64,000 nt of DNA from Exobacillus caeni (GTDB lineage: Bacteria; Bacillota; Bacilli; Bacillales; Guptibacillaceae). The first letter of the stretch is position 1. Every line of letters starts with the position of its first letter. Shown one piece after another: positions 7,756 through 15,479 of this stretch. The translations under genes were made by a program, and so were the position numbers. The DNA lies in NCBI RefSeq assembly GCF_005747095.1, contig NZ_SWLG01000004.1, forward strand, positions 305,586 through 369,585, written 5' to 3'. The notes under the pieces were generated by a model that had not been told where the DNA came from, did not search any database, and worked only from the letters and a program-made list of their open reading frames with translations.

Positions 7756-7783
7756 AGTCTGCCCAACCAGGCAGGCTTTTTTT
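7756..7783 (+). terminator. Intrinsic terminator after the YtxH-like gene
   Basis: AGTCTGCC/GGCAGGCT stem (one G-T pair) with a 6-nt loop and seven T residues. Confidence 0.9.
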
Positions 7784-7835
7784 ATGTTTCACTAATTACA
7801 TTAAATTACAAACGGGTTAAGATTCATTCATTATG

Positions 7836-7861
7836 GTTTGATGGCTTTGGGGCAGGGGTAG
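7836..7861 (+). promoter_or_regulatory. Candidate sigma-B promoter
   Basis: GTTTGA and GGGTAG separated by 14 nt closely fit the sigma-B consensus GTTTAA-N14-GGGTAT. It is 33 nt before the 58-aa gene. Confidence 0.6.
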
Positions 7862-7893
7862 GAAAAACCAATACTTTCAAAGGGGATGAGAGC

Positions 7894-8070
7894 ATGATCA
7901 CGAGTGAGAAGCTGTTGACCTGGAAAGAACGGAAATCCTTTGCCGGTCTGGATAAAACTATGATAAAAAATGGAAGGAACTTTAATCCGGTAGAAACTTT
8001 TATCAAAAAGCTCGACAGGGAAGAAGAGACGATCAGAGGAGCGCATGGAGAAAATAGAGTGATTTTATAA
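7894..8070 (+). CDS. Small hypothetical protein, 58 aa, probable stress gene
   Basis: Start ATG preceded by AAAGGGGATGAG. The product is hydrophilic and basic (MITSEKLLTWKERKSFAGLD ... GENRVIL) with no Cys and no membrane segment. It has its own sigma-B-like promoter upstream and a strong terminator downstream, so it looks like a real monocistronic gene. The longer open frame reaching back to 7642 overlaps the YtxH-like gene and lacks an RBS. No family recognised. Confidence 0.6.
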   Translation: MITSEKLLTWKERKSFAGLDKTMIKNGRNFNPVETFIKKLDREEETIRGAHGENRVIL

Positions 8071-8075
8071 ATAGA

Positions 8076-8108
8076 AAACAAGGAGCGGGATCAACCTGCT
8101 CCTTGTTT
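8076..8108. terminator. Bidirectional terminator
   Basis: Perfect 11-bp stem AAACAAGGAGC/GCTCCTTGTTT with inner GG/CC pairing. T-rich on both sides, it lies between convergent genes. Confidence 0.88.
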
Positions 8109-8140
8109 ATGTTGCAAAAGATACCTGATCGGCAATTCTT

Positions 8141-8971
8141 TTAATAGTTTATATCCATTGTGTTTAAAGCCTGTCTTAAACTCGCAAATGTTGATATTTC
8201 AGAAAAATCGATACCTAAAGATACGATGGTTTGAGCAAGCTCCGGACGCAGCCCGGAAATGATGGTGCGAATCCCCAGTAAACTTAAAGCTTTTATGACA
8301 TTGAACAAGTGATGCGCTACAAGTGTATCGATTATATGAACACCGGAGAGATCGATGATTAGGTTTGAGAGCTTTAATTCTGTACATCTTTTTAATACAC
8401 GATCGTTCATTAACCTGGCACGGTGGGTATCGATTGTTCCCACCACCGGAAGAACAGCAATGTCTTTTGTGAGGGGAACAACAGGAATTGAAAGCTCGTC
8501 CAGTTCTTGCTTAGCCGTATTGATCGTTTCTTTGAAATCCTCAATATAGACATGGCTGAAGGCATATACAATTCGATCAAGAAGAGGATCGATGACACAG
8601 TTGAAGTCAAAGACTGCCTCTAAAGGATAACTATTTTTAACCGCTTCTTCTTTGATAGCATCCCAGATTACTTTACGGTAAATCGGAACTGCTTTTGTTG
8701 CTTTCTCAAGAGGGATCGACACATCGATAGCTTTTCTTGCAGTATCTGTTGACCAGTTGATAATTTGTTCCTCGATCCCAGGGTCGTTCGTTTGCAGCAT
8801 CTCTCCGATTAATTTGATAAGGGAAGCGCGCAACTCTAAGGATTCCTCTTCTATGATGGAATCTATACCGGAACGTTGATATTCTAAGTTAAGCATTTTT
8901 GACATACGTTTTGAGAGCTCAAATCTCGATTCTGAAATTTTTTCTCCCATTGAAACCAAATATTTCTCCAT
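8141..8971 (-). CDS. RsbR-type stressosome protein (STAS domain)
   Basis: 276 aa. Non-heme-globin-like N-terminal sensor region (about 1-150), a linker helix, and a C-terminal STAS domain (about 160-276). RsbR paralogues build the stressosome with RsbS and are phosphorylated by RsbT to release RsbT and activate sigma B. Both regulatory threonines of RsbRA (T171, T205) are conserved here as T182 (VGTIDTHRA) and T216 (HIIDTLVAH), with the same 34-residue spacing. RBS GAGAGG. It lies downstream of the glycerophosphodiesterase on the same strand with a 101-nt gap. Family call is strong; the sensed signal is unknown. Confidence 0.92.
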   Translation of the reverse strand: MEKYLVSMGEKISESRFELSKRMSKMLNLEYQRSGIDSIIEEESLELRASLIKLIGEMLQTNDPGIEEQIINWSTDTARKAIDVSIPLEKATKAVPIYRKVIWDAIKEEAVKNSYPLEAVFDFNCVIDPLLDRIVYAFSHVYIEDFKETINTAKQELDELSIPVVPLTKDIAVLPVVGTIDTHRARLMNDRVLKRCTELKLSNLIIDLSGVHIIDTLVAHHLFNVIKALSLLGIRTIISGLRPELAQTIVSLGIDFSEISTFASLRQALNTMDINY

Positions 8972-9072
8972 ATGTTTGTCCTCTCTTCAAACGATAACTT
9001 AAATACTATTATACTCGAAGTACCCAAATGAAGGATATTAAAAAGAATGAAGATAAAGATTTTGTACTAAAA

Positions 9073-9816
9073 TCATTCGATATTTTCTCTAATTTGAACC
9101 GCTTTCGCGGGAAAGTCCGTGATAATTGCAGAACAGCCTTTTTCTATCAACTGTTTGATCGCTGCTTCTTCATTAACGGTAAACGGTCTCACAGCCATTT
9201 TGAGTTTATTCGTTTCATCTAACAAAACCTCATCAACAATAGGCCAATAAGGATGAAGTGACCGGGCGTTGATTTTTGAAGCGTAGCTTCCAGGCGAAAC
9301 TAGCTTTTCCATGAAGAGCACAGCTGTCTCGATATTCGGGGCATATTCGTGTGCCCTTATGAGTGAATAATGGTTAAACGAAGATAAAATAACTCGATTC
9401 TCCATATCAAAGGCTTTTATGCAATCGATCACCGCTTTTTCTATTCCTTTATAGGGAATGTAAGCTGTTTTAAACTCTATGTTTAGCAGAAGGTTAGTGG
9501 CTTTCGCCCAGTGCACCGTTTCTTTTAGTGTTGGAATTCTTTCTCCACTGAACCCTTCAGAAAACCAGCTGCCTGCATCAAGCGTCTTGATTTCCGCAAG
9601 AGCGAAATCTTTTACCCAGCCGTGTCCATCTGTTGTCCGATTTAATTTTTCATCGTGAACAACAACCGGTACCCCGTCTTTTGTTAATTGAACGTCAAGC
9701 TCAATACCTTCAGCTCCCGACCCAAGAGCAGCCTGGAACGAAACCATTGTATTTTCAGGAGCAGTTCCCGCTGCACCTCGATGTCCGAATATCAGTGTTT
9801 TATTACTGCCCATCAT
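9073..9816 (-). CDS. Glycerophosphodiester phosphodiesterase (GDPD/UgpQ-like)
   Basis: 247 aa, no signal peptide, so probably cytosolic like B. subtilis YhdW. GDPD motifs are visible: FGHRGAAGTAPENT, GIELDVQLTKDGVPVVVHDE and LNIEFK, including the catalytic His pair and metal-binding Glu/Asp. It hydrolyses glycerophosphodiesters to glycerol-3-phosphate and an alcohol. GGAGG lies 3 nt from the first ATG and 6 nt from a second at 9813, which may be the true start. It is located between two RsbR-type genes. Confidence 0.92.
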   Translation of the reverse strand: MMGSNKTLIFGHRGAAGTAPENTMVSFQAALGSGAEGIELDVQLTKDGVPVVVHDEKLNRTTDGHGWVKDFALAEIKTLDAGSWFSEGFSGERIPTLKETVHWAKATNLLLNIEFKTAYIPYKGIEKAVIDCIKAFDMENRVILSSFNHYSLIRAHEYAPNIETAVLFMEKLVSPGSYASKINARSLHPYWPIVDEVLLDETNKLKMAVRPFTVNEEAAIKQLIEKGCSAIITDFPAKAVQIRENIE

Positions 9817-9979
9817 CTACCTCCATAAGTAATAGATTAGTTAACTTTATTATGACAGAATTTTCTAACTTACGGAAAGTAAAATCACCTTAGAGAATAT
9901 GCTTTTTCTTTTGATGTTTGAATGGTTAGTTTATAATTGAAAATAGAATGAACGGATTTACTAGATTGAGGAGGATCAT

Positions 9980-10816
9980 ATGAATCATAAGGATAAAGGG
10001 TTATATGACTATTTGCTGGAAAATGCCTATGATATTACAGAAAAATGGATCTGCACAAGAGATAACACCGATGATACGATCTATTCCTCTCAAGAAGATT
10101 GTGATGTTAAAGTATTGCGTCAGCAAAACGGAACTTTTATTAAAGGGATGGCTGAAACACTGCTGGATGCTGAAAGCGATACGCTAAGAGAGTGGATAAA
10201 GAATGTGGCAGGACACCGGGTGAAAGAAAATACACCACTGCAAAACGTTCTGGGACAATTCAAGAGATTCAGAGGGATATTTATTTCTTTTGTCGATGAA
10301 TATGCGATCGATAATAAAATAGAGATAAAAAAGGTCTTAAGCTGGCATCAATCCTTCCATCAAAAGTTTGATGAAGTAATCAGTATGTTTATTAAACATT
10401 TTCAACAAATTACAGATCAAAAACTTAATTACCAGAGAAAGATAATCTATGATTTGAGTTCACCCGTCATGCCCTTAAGCGACCAGGTGGCGATTGTTCC
10501 CCTGATTGGAAAAATTGATGAAGAACGTGCAGAAATCATTCAAGAAAAACTGATCCAGAAGGTTACAGAGTTAAATTCTTCTTACCTTATTCTTGATTTA
10601 TCAGGGCTCTATAATTTAAAAGAGGTGGTTTCAACCAGTATTCTTCAGTTGGTCAGTATGCTTAAGCTGCTCGGAGTTCAACCGATCGTTTGTGGCTTCC
10701 GCCCGGAAATTGTCCAAACAATGGTGAAATACAACGTCGATGAGCAGCTGGATGTCTTAACCTTTTCTTCATTAGGAAGAGCAATAGAATATCTCCGCAG
10801 CTTTGAGAAGGAATAA
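9980..10816 (+). CDS. RsbR-type STAS protein lacking both phospho-threonines
   Basis: 278 aa. Same layout as RsbR: helical sensor-like N-terminus (about 1-150) and a STAS domain (about 160-278; PVMPLSDQVAIVPLIGKID). Aligning to RsbRA, the two phosphorylation-site threonines are both glutamate: E181 (IDEERA) and E215 (NLKEVVS), again exactly 34 residues apart. The protein therefore cannot be phosphorylated there and may mimic the phosphorylated state. RBS GAGGAGG is 6 nt before the ATG. The MMPL transporter starts 51 nt downstream, suggesting one operon. Family confident; the functional effect is inference. Confidence 0.88.
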   Translation: MNHKDKGLYDYLLENAYDITEKWICTRDNTDDTIYSSQEDCDVKVLRQQNGTFIKGMAETLLDAESDTLREWIKNVAGHRVKENTPLQNVLGQFKRFRGIFISFVDEYAIDNKIEIKKVLSWHQSFHQKFDEVISMFIKHFQQITDQKLNYQRKIIYDLSSPVMPLSDQVAIVPLIGKIDEERAEIIQEKLIQKVTELNSSYLILDLSGLYNLKEVVSTSILQLVSMLKLLGVQPIVCGFRPEIVQTMVKYNVDEQLDVLTFSSLGRAIEYLRSFEKE

Positions 10817-10867
10817 AATGAAACCAGAAAGTAAGGGAAGCAAACGACATAGAGTGAGGGTTAAGCT

Positions 10868-13033
10868 ATGAGAAGTTTTGGTGAATTTACATACCGATAC
10901 CGAAAATATATTCTTGTACTATGGGTACTTATAGTAGTCGGCTTAGGGTTCGCCGCTTTTAAACTGCCAGGTATTTTAAGCGGAAGCGGTTTTGAAACAG
11001 AAGGTTCTTTTTCAGATGTAGAAAAGATTCTCCAGGAGGACTTTGATATTCCTGAGTCTTCGTTAATCCTCGTATTTGAAAAACGAAATGAGGAAGTTAG
11101 CAAGAATACATTTACAAGTTTTATCGGGGATACTTTGAATGAATTTAAAGACATGGACAATCTGGCCAGCATTTCTTCCCCTCTCGAAAACAAAGAGATG
11201 GTAAAAGGTGATAAAGCTTATGCGATTGTTTCGTTCGACCGGGATTTAGACGGTATGAAGAGGACGATCGATGAAGCGAGGAAGGAACTGAAGGACAGTG
11301 ATGAAATGATAGTCGGTCTTACCGGTGTGCCTGTCATTGTTGAAGATATGAACAAGGCAAGCCAGGAAGACTTAAAGCGTGCTGAAATGATAGGGCTTCC
11401 GATAGCCCTGGTCATTTTATTGTTTGCTTTTGGAGGTCTGGTCGCAGCCGCAATTCCGCTGATCACCGGCTTTGTCAGTGTACTGAGCACAATGGGGCTG
11501 CTTTACATTTTTGGAAAAGATCTCGGAATGTCGATCTTTCTATTGAATGTGGTCCCGATGATCGGTATCGCGCTCGGCATAGATTTTGCATTGTTGTTTG
11601 TTAATCGGTTCAGGGAAGAACTGGAAAACAACTCGGTTAAGGACGCGGTGGTAACTACAGTTGCGACATCAGGAAGAGCGATCATCTTCTCCGGCTTATG
11701 CGTAATCCTCGGCATGGCAGGAATGCTCCTTATCCAGATCGATCTGTTCCAAACGGTTGCAATCGGTGGCATGGGAGTCGTTGTCCTTTCAGTACTGGCA
11801 GCGAACACCTTCTTGCCTGCGCTGCTTGGCGTTCTTGGACCAGGAGTAAATAAACTGATGATTTTAAAGAAGAAAAAAGAAGGACAGGGCGGTTGGAGAG
11901 TTTTTGCAACCTTTGTAATGAAGCATCCGATCGTAATGTCTACCATCGCATTTGTTGTACTGATCATCGGCATCCTTCCTATCCCTAACATGAATTTAAT
12001 TATTCCGGAAGCAGATTCTCTGCCGCCCCATTATGAAACAAGAGTGGCTTATGAAACGTTTCAGGATACTTTCAGGGAAGAAGATACCTCTGAAGTCCCG
12101 GTTGTCGTCCAACTGAATGAAGGAGTTTCTGACCGGGGAGAACTTGAAAAATTATCGGATATGATCGATAAGATGGAAAAAGACAAGATCGTGGAGAACG
12201 TAGAATCTATCTTTTCCGCTTCGGGGGACTTGAATGCTGAACAGTTTGCCCAAATGATGGATAGTCCAGAAACGAAGGAAAAACTGAAACCGGTACTGGA
12301 GCGATTGACCGGTGATGATCAAACGCTTCTCACCGTAAAATTAAATGCAGACGGCAATTCAGAAAAAGCGAAGGACTGGGTTCGAGAGTGGCAAGATAAA
12401 GATACGGAACTTGAGATTCTTCTTGGCGGACAGCCGAAGTTTAATCAAGAAATATTTGATGAGATATATGAAAAGATGCCATATGGATTGGCGTTAATTC
12501 TGTTGTCCACCTATGTGATCCTTTTCCTTGCGTTCCGTTCTGTGTTGATCCCGCTTAAAGCGATTATTATGAACGTCATAAGCCTCAGCGCTACCTTTGG
12601 TATACTCGTATGGCTTTTCCAGGGAGGACATTTAGGACTTCCGGAATCCAGTATCGGACTTATGATTCCGGTGTTTACATTCGGTATTGTATTTGGCTTG
12701 AGTATGGACTATGAAGTGTTCTTGATTTCACGTATGCACGAAATGTATCTTGAGTCAGGGGATAACGATAGTGCTACACTGGAAGGCCTTATTTCCACAA
12801 GTAAAATTATCACATCGGCGGCGCTTATCATGATCGTTGTGACCGGAGCGTTTGCATTTACTGGTGTTACACCGGTAAAACAAATGGGAGTATCGATTGC
12901 ACTCGCGATATTTATCGATGCGACGCTCGTCCGGATGGTGCTTGTTCCATCCTTAATGAAGTTGCTTGGAGACTGGAACTGGTGGGCGCCGAAAGGGCTG
13001 AAATCCAGGAAAAAGAATGTGTATTCCCATTAA
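10868..13033 (+). CDS. MMPL/RND-superfamily membrane transporter (YdfJ-like)
   Basis: 721 aa in two similar halves, each with a large extracytoplasmic loop (about 35-170 and 375-540) and a bundle of five to six helices. RND hallmarks are present: GIALGIDFALLFVNRFREEL in half one and GLSMDYEVFLISRMHE in half two, where the Asp residues carry protons. Family members export lipids or drugs; B. subtilis YdfJ is the nearest type known to me. No associated fatty-acid synthesis genes indicate a substrate. It follows the RsbR-like gene closely and ends in a terminator. Confidence 0.9.
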   Translation: MRSFGEFTYRYRKYILVLWVLIVVGLGFAAFKLPGILSGSGFETEGSFSDVEKILQEDFDIPESSLILVFEKRNEEVSKNTFTSFIGDTLNEFKDMDNLASISSPLENKEMVKGDKAYAIVSFDRDLDGMKRTIDEARKELKDSDEMIVGLTGVPVIVEDMNKASQEDLKRAEMIGLPIALVILLFAFGGLVAAAIPLITGFVSVLSTMGLLYIFGKDLGMSIFLLNVVPMIGIALGIDFALLFVNRFREELENNSVKDAVVTTVATSGRAIIFSGLCVILGMAGMLLIQIDLFQTVAIGGMGVVVLSVLAANTFLPALLGVLGPGVNKLMILKKKKEGQGGWRVFATFVMKHPIVMSTIAFVVLIIGILPIPNMNLIIPEADSLPPHYETRVAYETFQDTFREEDTSEVPVVVQLNEGVSDRGELEKLSDMIDKMEKDKIVENVESIFSASGDLNAEQFAQMMDSPETKEKLKPVLERLTGDDQTLLTVKLNADGNSEKAKDWVREWQDKDTELEILLGGQPKFNQEIFDEIYEKMPYGLALILLSTYVILFLAFRSVLIPLKAIIMNVISLSATFGILVWLFQGGHLGLPESSIGLMIPVFTFGIVFGLSMDYEVFLISRMHEMYLESGDNDSATLEGLISTSKIITSAALIMIVVTGAFAFTGVTPVKQMGVSIALAIFIDATLVRMVLVPSLMKLLGDWNWWAPKGLKSRKKNVYSH

Positions 13034-13060
13034 GGCGGAGTTAGAGGCTCCGTCTTTTTC
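13034..13060 (+). terminator. Intrinsic terminator after the MMPL gene
   Basis: GGCGGAG/CTCCGTC stem (one G-T pair), 7-nt loop, then TTTTTC, immediately after the stop codon. Confidence 0.85.
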
Positions 13061-13127
13061 TATGAAACTTTTTCTATTATGATTCGTAAATGTAATAGAC
13101 GAATGAATGAAGGAAAGGGCGATTTAA

Positions 13128-13649
13128 GTGGATAACATCGTATACTTTAATGATAACTTTTTTTCTTCAGGTACGACTGAAATCTATACAGAGGATAAAG
13201 CCAAAACGGGAGAGCTAGATTTGAAAAGCATGTTTTCATCCGGGGTAGAAGTTCTTGATGAAAATAACAAAATGGTTGTTGCAGGGAAATTCCCGTTTTT
13301 ATCACGTAAATGGGAAGTTACAAACGAGAACAGCGAGCAATTGGGACTGCTTAAAGAAACAATTTCCTTTTTTCAAAAAACCTATGAATACAAAAAAGAG
13401 TCTGGTGATGTCTATTATATCGAATCACCGGCATTTTCGCTGGAATACACTATACTGGATGAAAGAAAAGAACAGGTTGCAAAGTTTGAAAAAATCAGCG
13501 TTTTTTTTGCCTCGCCTGCATTTAAACTTACCAATCGTTCGACGAAACTTTCTACGGAAGAACTGGTTGCTGTTGTAATGGGAGTGAACGCGATTCAAAA
13601 AAGAAAGCGCTCGGCATCAGGCGGCGGTGCGGCCGGTGGGGCGAGTTAA
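13128..13649 (+). CDS. LURP-one-related / tubby-like beta-barrel protein
   Basis: 173 aa, GTG start with AGGAAAGGGCG upstream. The sequence consists of alternating short strands with the pattern of LOR/YxjI proteins (EVLDENNKMVVAGKFPFLSRKWEV, then LEYTILDERKEQVAKFEK). It ends in a conserved helix (STEELVAVVMGVNAI) and a Gly/Ala tail. The fold is a 12-stranded barrel around a helix, and biochemical function is unknown. Single gene; the following 480 nt are non-coding. Confidence 0.72.
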   Translation: MDNIVYFNDNFFSSGTTEIYTEDKAKTGELDLKSMFSSGVEVLDENNKMVVAGKFPFLSRKWEVTNENSEQLGLLKETISFFQKTYEYKKESGDVYYIESPAFSLEYTILDERKEQVAKFEKISVFFASPAFKLTNRSTKLSTEELVAVVMGVNAIQKRKRSASGGGAAGGAS

Positions 13650-13688
13650 CTAAAGGTGGATTGTGGCTCAGGTAAACGTTGGCAACAA

Positions 13689-13717
13689 GCTAAATTACAG
13701 CGCTTTTGCAATTTAGC
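13689..13717. other. Isolated hairpin in non-coding region
   Basis: GCTAAATT/AATTTAGC stem with a 13-nt loop and no T run. The 485-nt gap (13650-14134) otherwise holds only the repeat at 13846, the promoter at 14056 and the operator at 14099; no gene is seen. Confidence 0.5.
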
Positions 13718-13845
13718 GGACGTATGTTTCTCTATTTGCTCAAAATCGTATCAAAGTGGCGCTTTTTGGCAGTAAATAAAGGAACCAGGGTCTTTTATAT
13801 AAAAGCTCTTTTCTAAAAGATTGTTGTTTTTGCACAAAAGCGATA

Positions 13846-13964
13846 AACTGCGACATAGCAAACGCTGGTCGCTACGGAAATACACTACGCTTTCCGCGGG
13901 CCCGCGGAAAGCGAAATGCCCGGAGTGGAAATCAATGCCGCAATTACGTCGCAGTTCATCTCAA
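13846..13964. repeat. Dispersed hairpin repeat, copy 1 (with a 26-bp perfect palindrome)
   Basis: Ends AACTGCGA and TCGCAGTT are complementary. Between them, GCGGAAAGCGAAATGCCCGG and GGAGTGGAAATCAATG also occur in the copy at 34188. Positions 13888-13913 form a perfect palindrome, CGCTTTCCGCGGG followed by its complement, a motif shared with the large element at 3.65-4.28 kb. Confidence 0.75.
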
Positions 13965-14055
13965 ATGTGAAGCTTTTAAGATTCGGTTTGCTTACTATAA
14001 TTTAATTCAGTGCTTGTTCCTCCCGCAAGAAGGTCGAAAAGCGATCACTTTAGTG

Positions 14056-14084
14056 TTGAATATTCTAAAAAGTTAGAATACAAT
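14056..14084 (+). promoter_or_regulatory. Sigma-A promoter of the acyl-CoA catabolic operon
   Basis: TTGAAT and TACAAT separated by exactly 17 nt. The expected start is around 14091, just before the operator at 14099. Confidence 0.75.
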
Positions 14085-14098
14085 AGACTTATCATTAC

Positions 14099-14116
14099 AT
14101 ACCAACTGGTTAGTAT
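14099..14116. promoter_or_regulatory. TetR-type operator O1
   Basis: ATACCAACTGGTTAGTAT is an imperfect palindrome that sits just downstream of the promoter. It matches 15 of 18 bases of a second site at 18525. The TetR gene in the cluster is the likely ligand-responsive repressor. Confidence 0.75.
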
Positions 14117-14134
14117 TTTACAGGGAGGTGTCCT

Positions 14135-15364
14135 ATGAATTTTGAGTACACAGATAAAGTAAAACAGTTGAGGTCACAGCTGGCTGATTTTATGGATGAG
14201 GTGGTTTATCCGAATGAAACAGTATATGAAAATCAGTTAAGGGAAGCTTCTGACCGGTGGACTGTTCCGCCTGTGATGGAAGAGATGAAACAAAAAGCAA
14301 AGCAAGCAGGGCTCTGGAACCTGTTCCTTCCTGATAGCGAGCTTGGAGCGGGTCTGTCCAATCTGGAATATGCCCCGCTTTGCGAGATGATGGGACGATC
14401 AATGATTGCTCCTGAAGTATTTAACTGCGCTGCTCCAGATACAGGCAATATGGAAGTGCTTGAGCGGTATGGAACAGAAAGCCAGAAGGAGCGATGGTTA
14501 ACGCCGCTTCTTGATGGGGAAATCCGTTCTTGTTTTAGCATGACGGAACCTGATGTAGCTTCATCCGATGCAACGAACATGGAGACAACCATCGAAAGAG
14601 ATGGAGACGAGTATGTGATTAACGGAAGAAAGTGGTGGTCTTCAGGTGCCGGCGATCCGAGATGCCGATTTGCGATCGTGATGGGAAGATCTAACAGGGA
14701 CGCTCCGAAGCATATGCAGCATTCCATGATCATTGTTCCGCTCGATACACCTGGAGTAAAGGTATTAAGGATGCTCCCTGTCTTTGGCTATGACCATGCA
14801 CCGCATGGACATGCGGAGATAGATTTTACGGATGTCAGGGTACCCGCGGAGAACATGATTCTCGGGGAAGGAAGAGGATTTGAAATTGCACAGGGAAGGC
14901 TTGGCCCAGGAAGGATACACCATTGCATGAGACTTATCGGTGTTGCGGAAAGGGCGCTTGAAACAATGTGCAGCAGGGTAACGAACAGAGTTGCTTTTCA
15001 TAAGCCGCTTTCCGACCAGGGGGTGATTCGCGAATGGATCGCAAACTCCCGCATCGAAATAGACCAGGCAAGGCTTTTGACCTTAAATGCAGCTTATATG
15101 ATGGATACAGCCGGTAATAAGGTGGCGAAAAAAGAAATCGCAATGATTAAGGTTGTAGCTCCGAATGTTGCCCTGAACGTACTTGACCGCGCTATTCAGT
15201 CACTGGGAGCAGCCGGGGTGAGCGAAGATTTTCCGCTGGCTGCCCACTGGGCGAATTCCAGGACCCTGAGGCTTGCTGACGGGCCAGATGAAGTCCACCG
15301 TAACGCTATAGCTAAGCAAGAATTGAAAGCGTATACAAAAGTGCCGGTGAAACAAAGCCATTAA
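14135..15364 (+). CDS. Acyl-CoA dehydrogenase, ACAD10/ACAD11-like
   Basis: 409 aa. FAD-binding ACAD fold: [34 protein letters not shown], and a C-terminal [23 protein letters not shown] is the signature of the ACAD10/11 branch and replaces the EGT motif of ordinary acyl-CoA dehydrogenases, with Asp at the catalytic-base position. In mammals ACAD10/11 carry a fused kinase domain and process 4-hydroxyacyl-CoAs through a phosphorylated intermediate; Pseudomonas LvaC/LvaA are a split version. Here the matching kinase is encoded at 21453 in the same cluster. RBS GGGAGGTG. First gene behind the promoter/operator. Confidence 0.92.
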   Translation: MNFEYTDKVKQLRSQLADFMDEVVYPNETVYENQLREASDRWTVPPVMEEMKQKAKQAGLWNLFLPDSELGAGLSNLEYAPLCEMMGRSMIAPEVFNCAAPDTGNMEVLERYGTESQKERWLTPLLDGEIRSCFSMTEPDVASSDATNMETTIERDGDEYVINGRKWWSSGAGDPRCRFAIVMGRSNRDAPKHMQHSMIIVPLDTPGVKVLRMLPVFGYDHAPHGHAEIDFTDVRVPAENMILGEGRGFEIAQGRLGPGRIHHCMRLIGVAERALETMCSRVTNRVAFHKPLSDQGVIREWIANSRIEIDQARLLTLNAAYMMDTAGNKVAKKEIAMIKVVAPNVALNVLDRAIQSLGAAGVSEDFPLAAHWANSRTLRLADGPDEVHRNAIAKQELKAYTKVPVKQSH

Positions 15365-15385
15365 GACTATTAAGCGAAGATTTCC

Positions 15386-15412
15386 AATTGGCTCTGTTTT
15401 ACAGAGCCAATT
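15386..15412. other. Intergenic hairpin in operon
   Basis: Perfect 11-bp stem AATTGGCTCTG/CAGAGCCAATT with a 5-nt loop. It is not followed by a T run on the plus strand, so it may be an RNA-processing or stabilising hairpin separating the first gene from the rest. Confidence 0.6.
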
Positions 15413-15479
15413 AAATAACCTGAACCCTGTCCTGAGAGTTGAGTAAGTTTTAAATATCACCTAACTGGAGGAATGTAAA

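Noticed and set aside
7642..8070. 142-codon frame across the YtxH-gene end
   Set aside because: The first half overlaps the YtxH-like gene and lacks an RBS; the supported gene is the 58-codon part starting at 7894.
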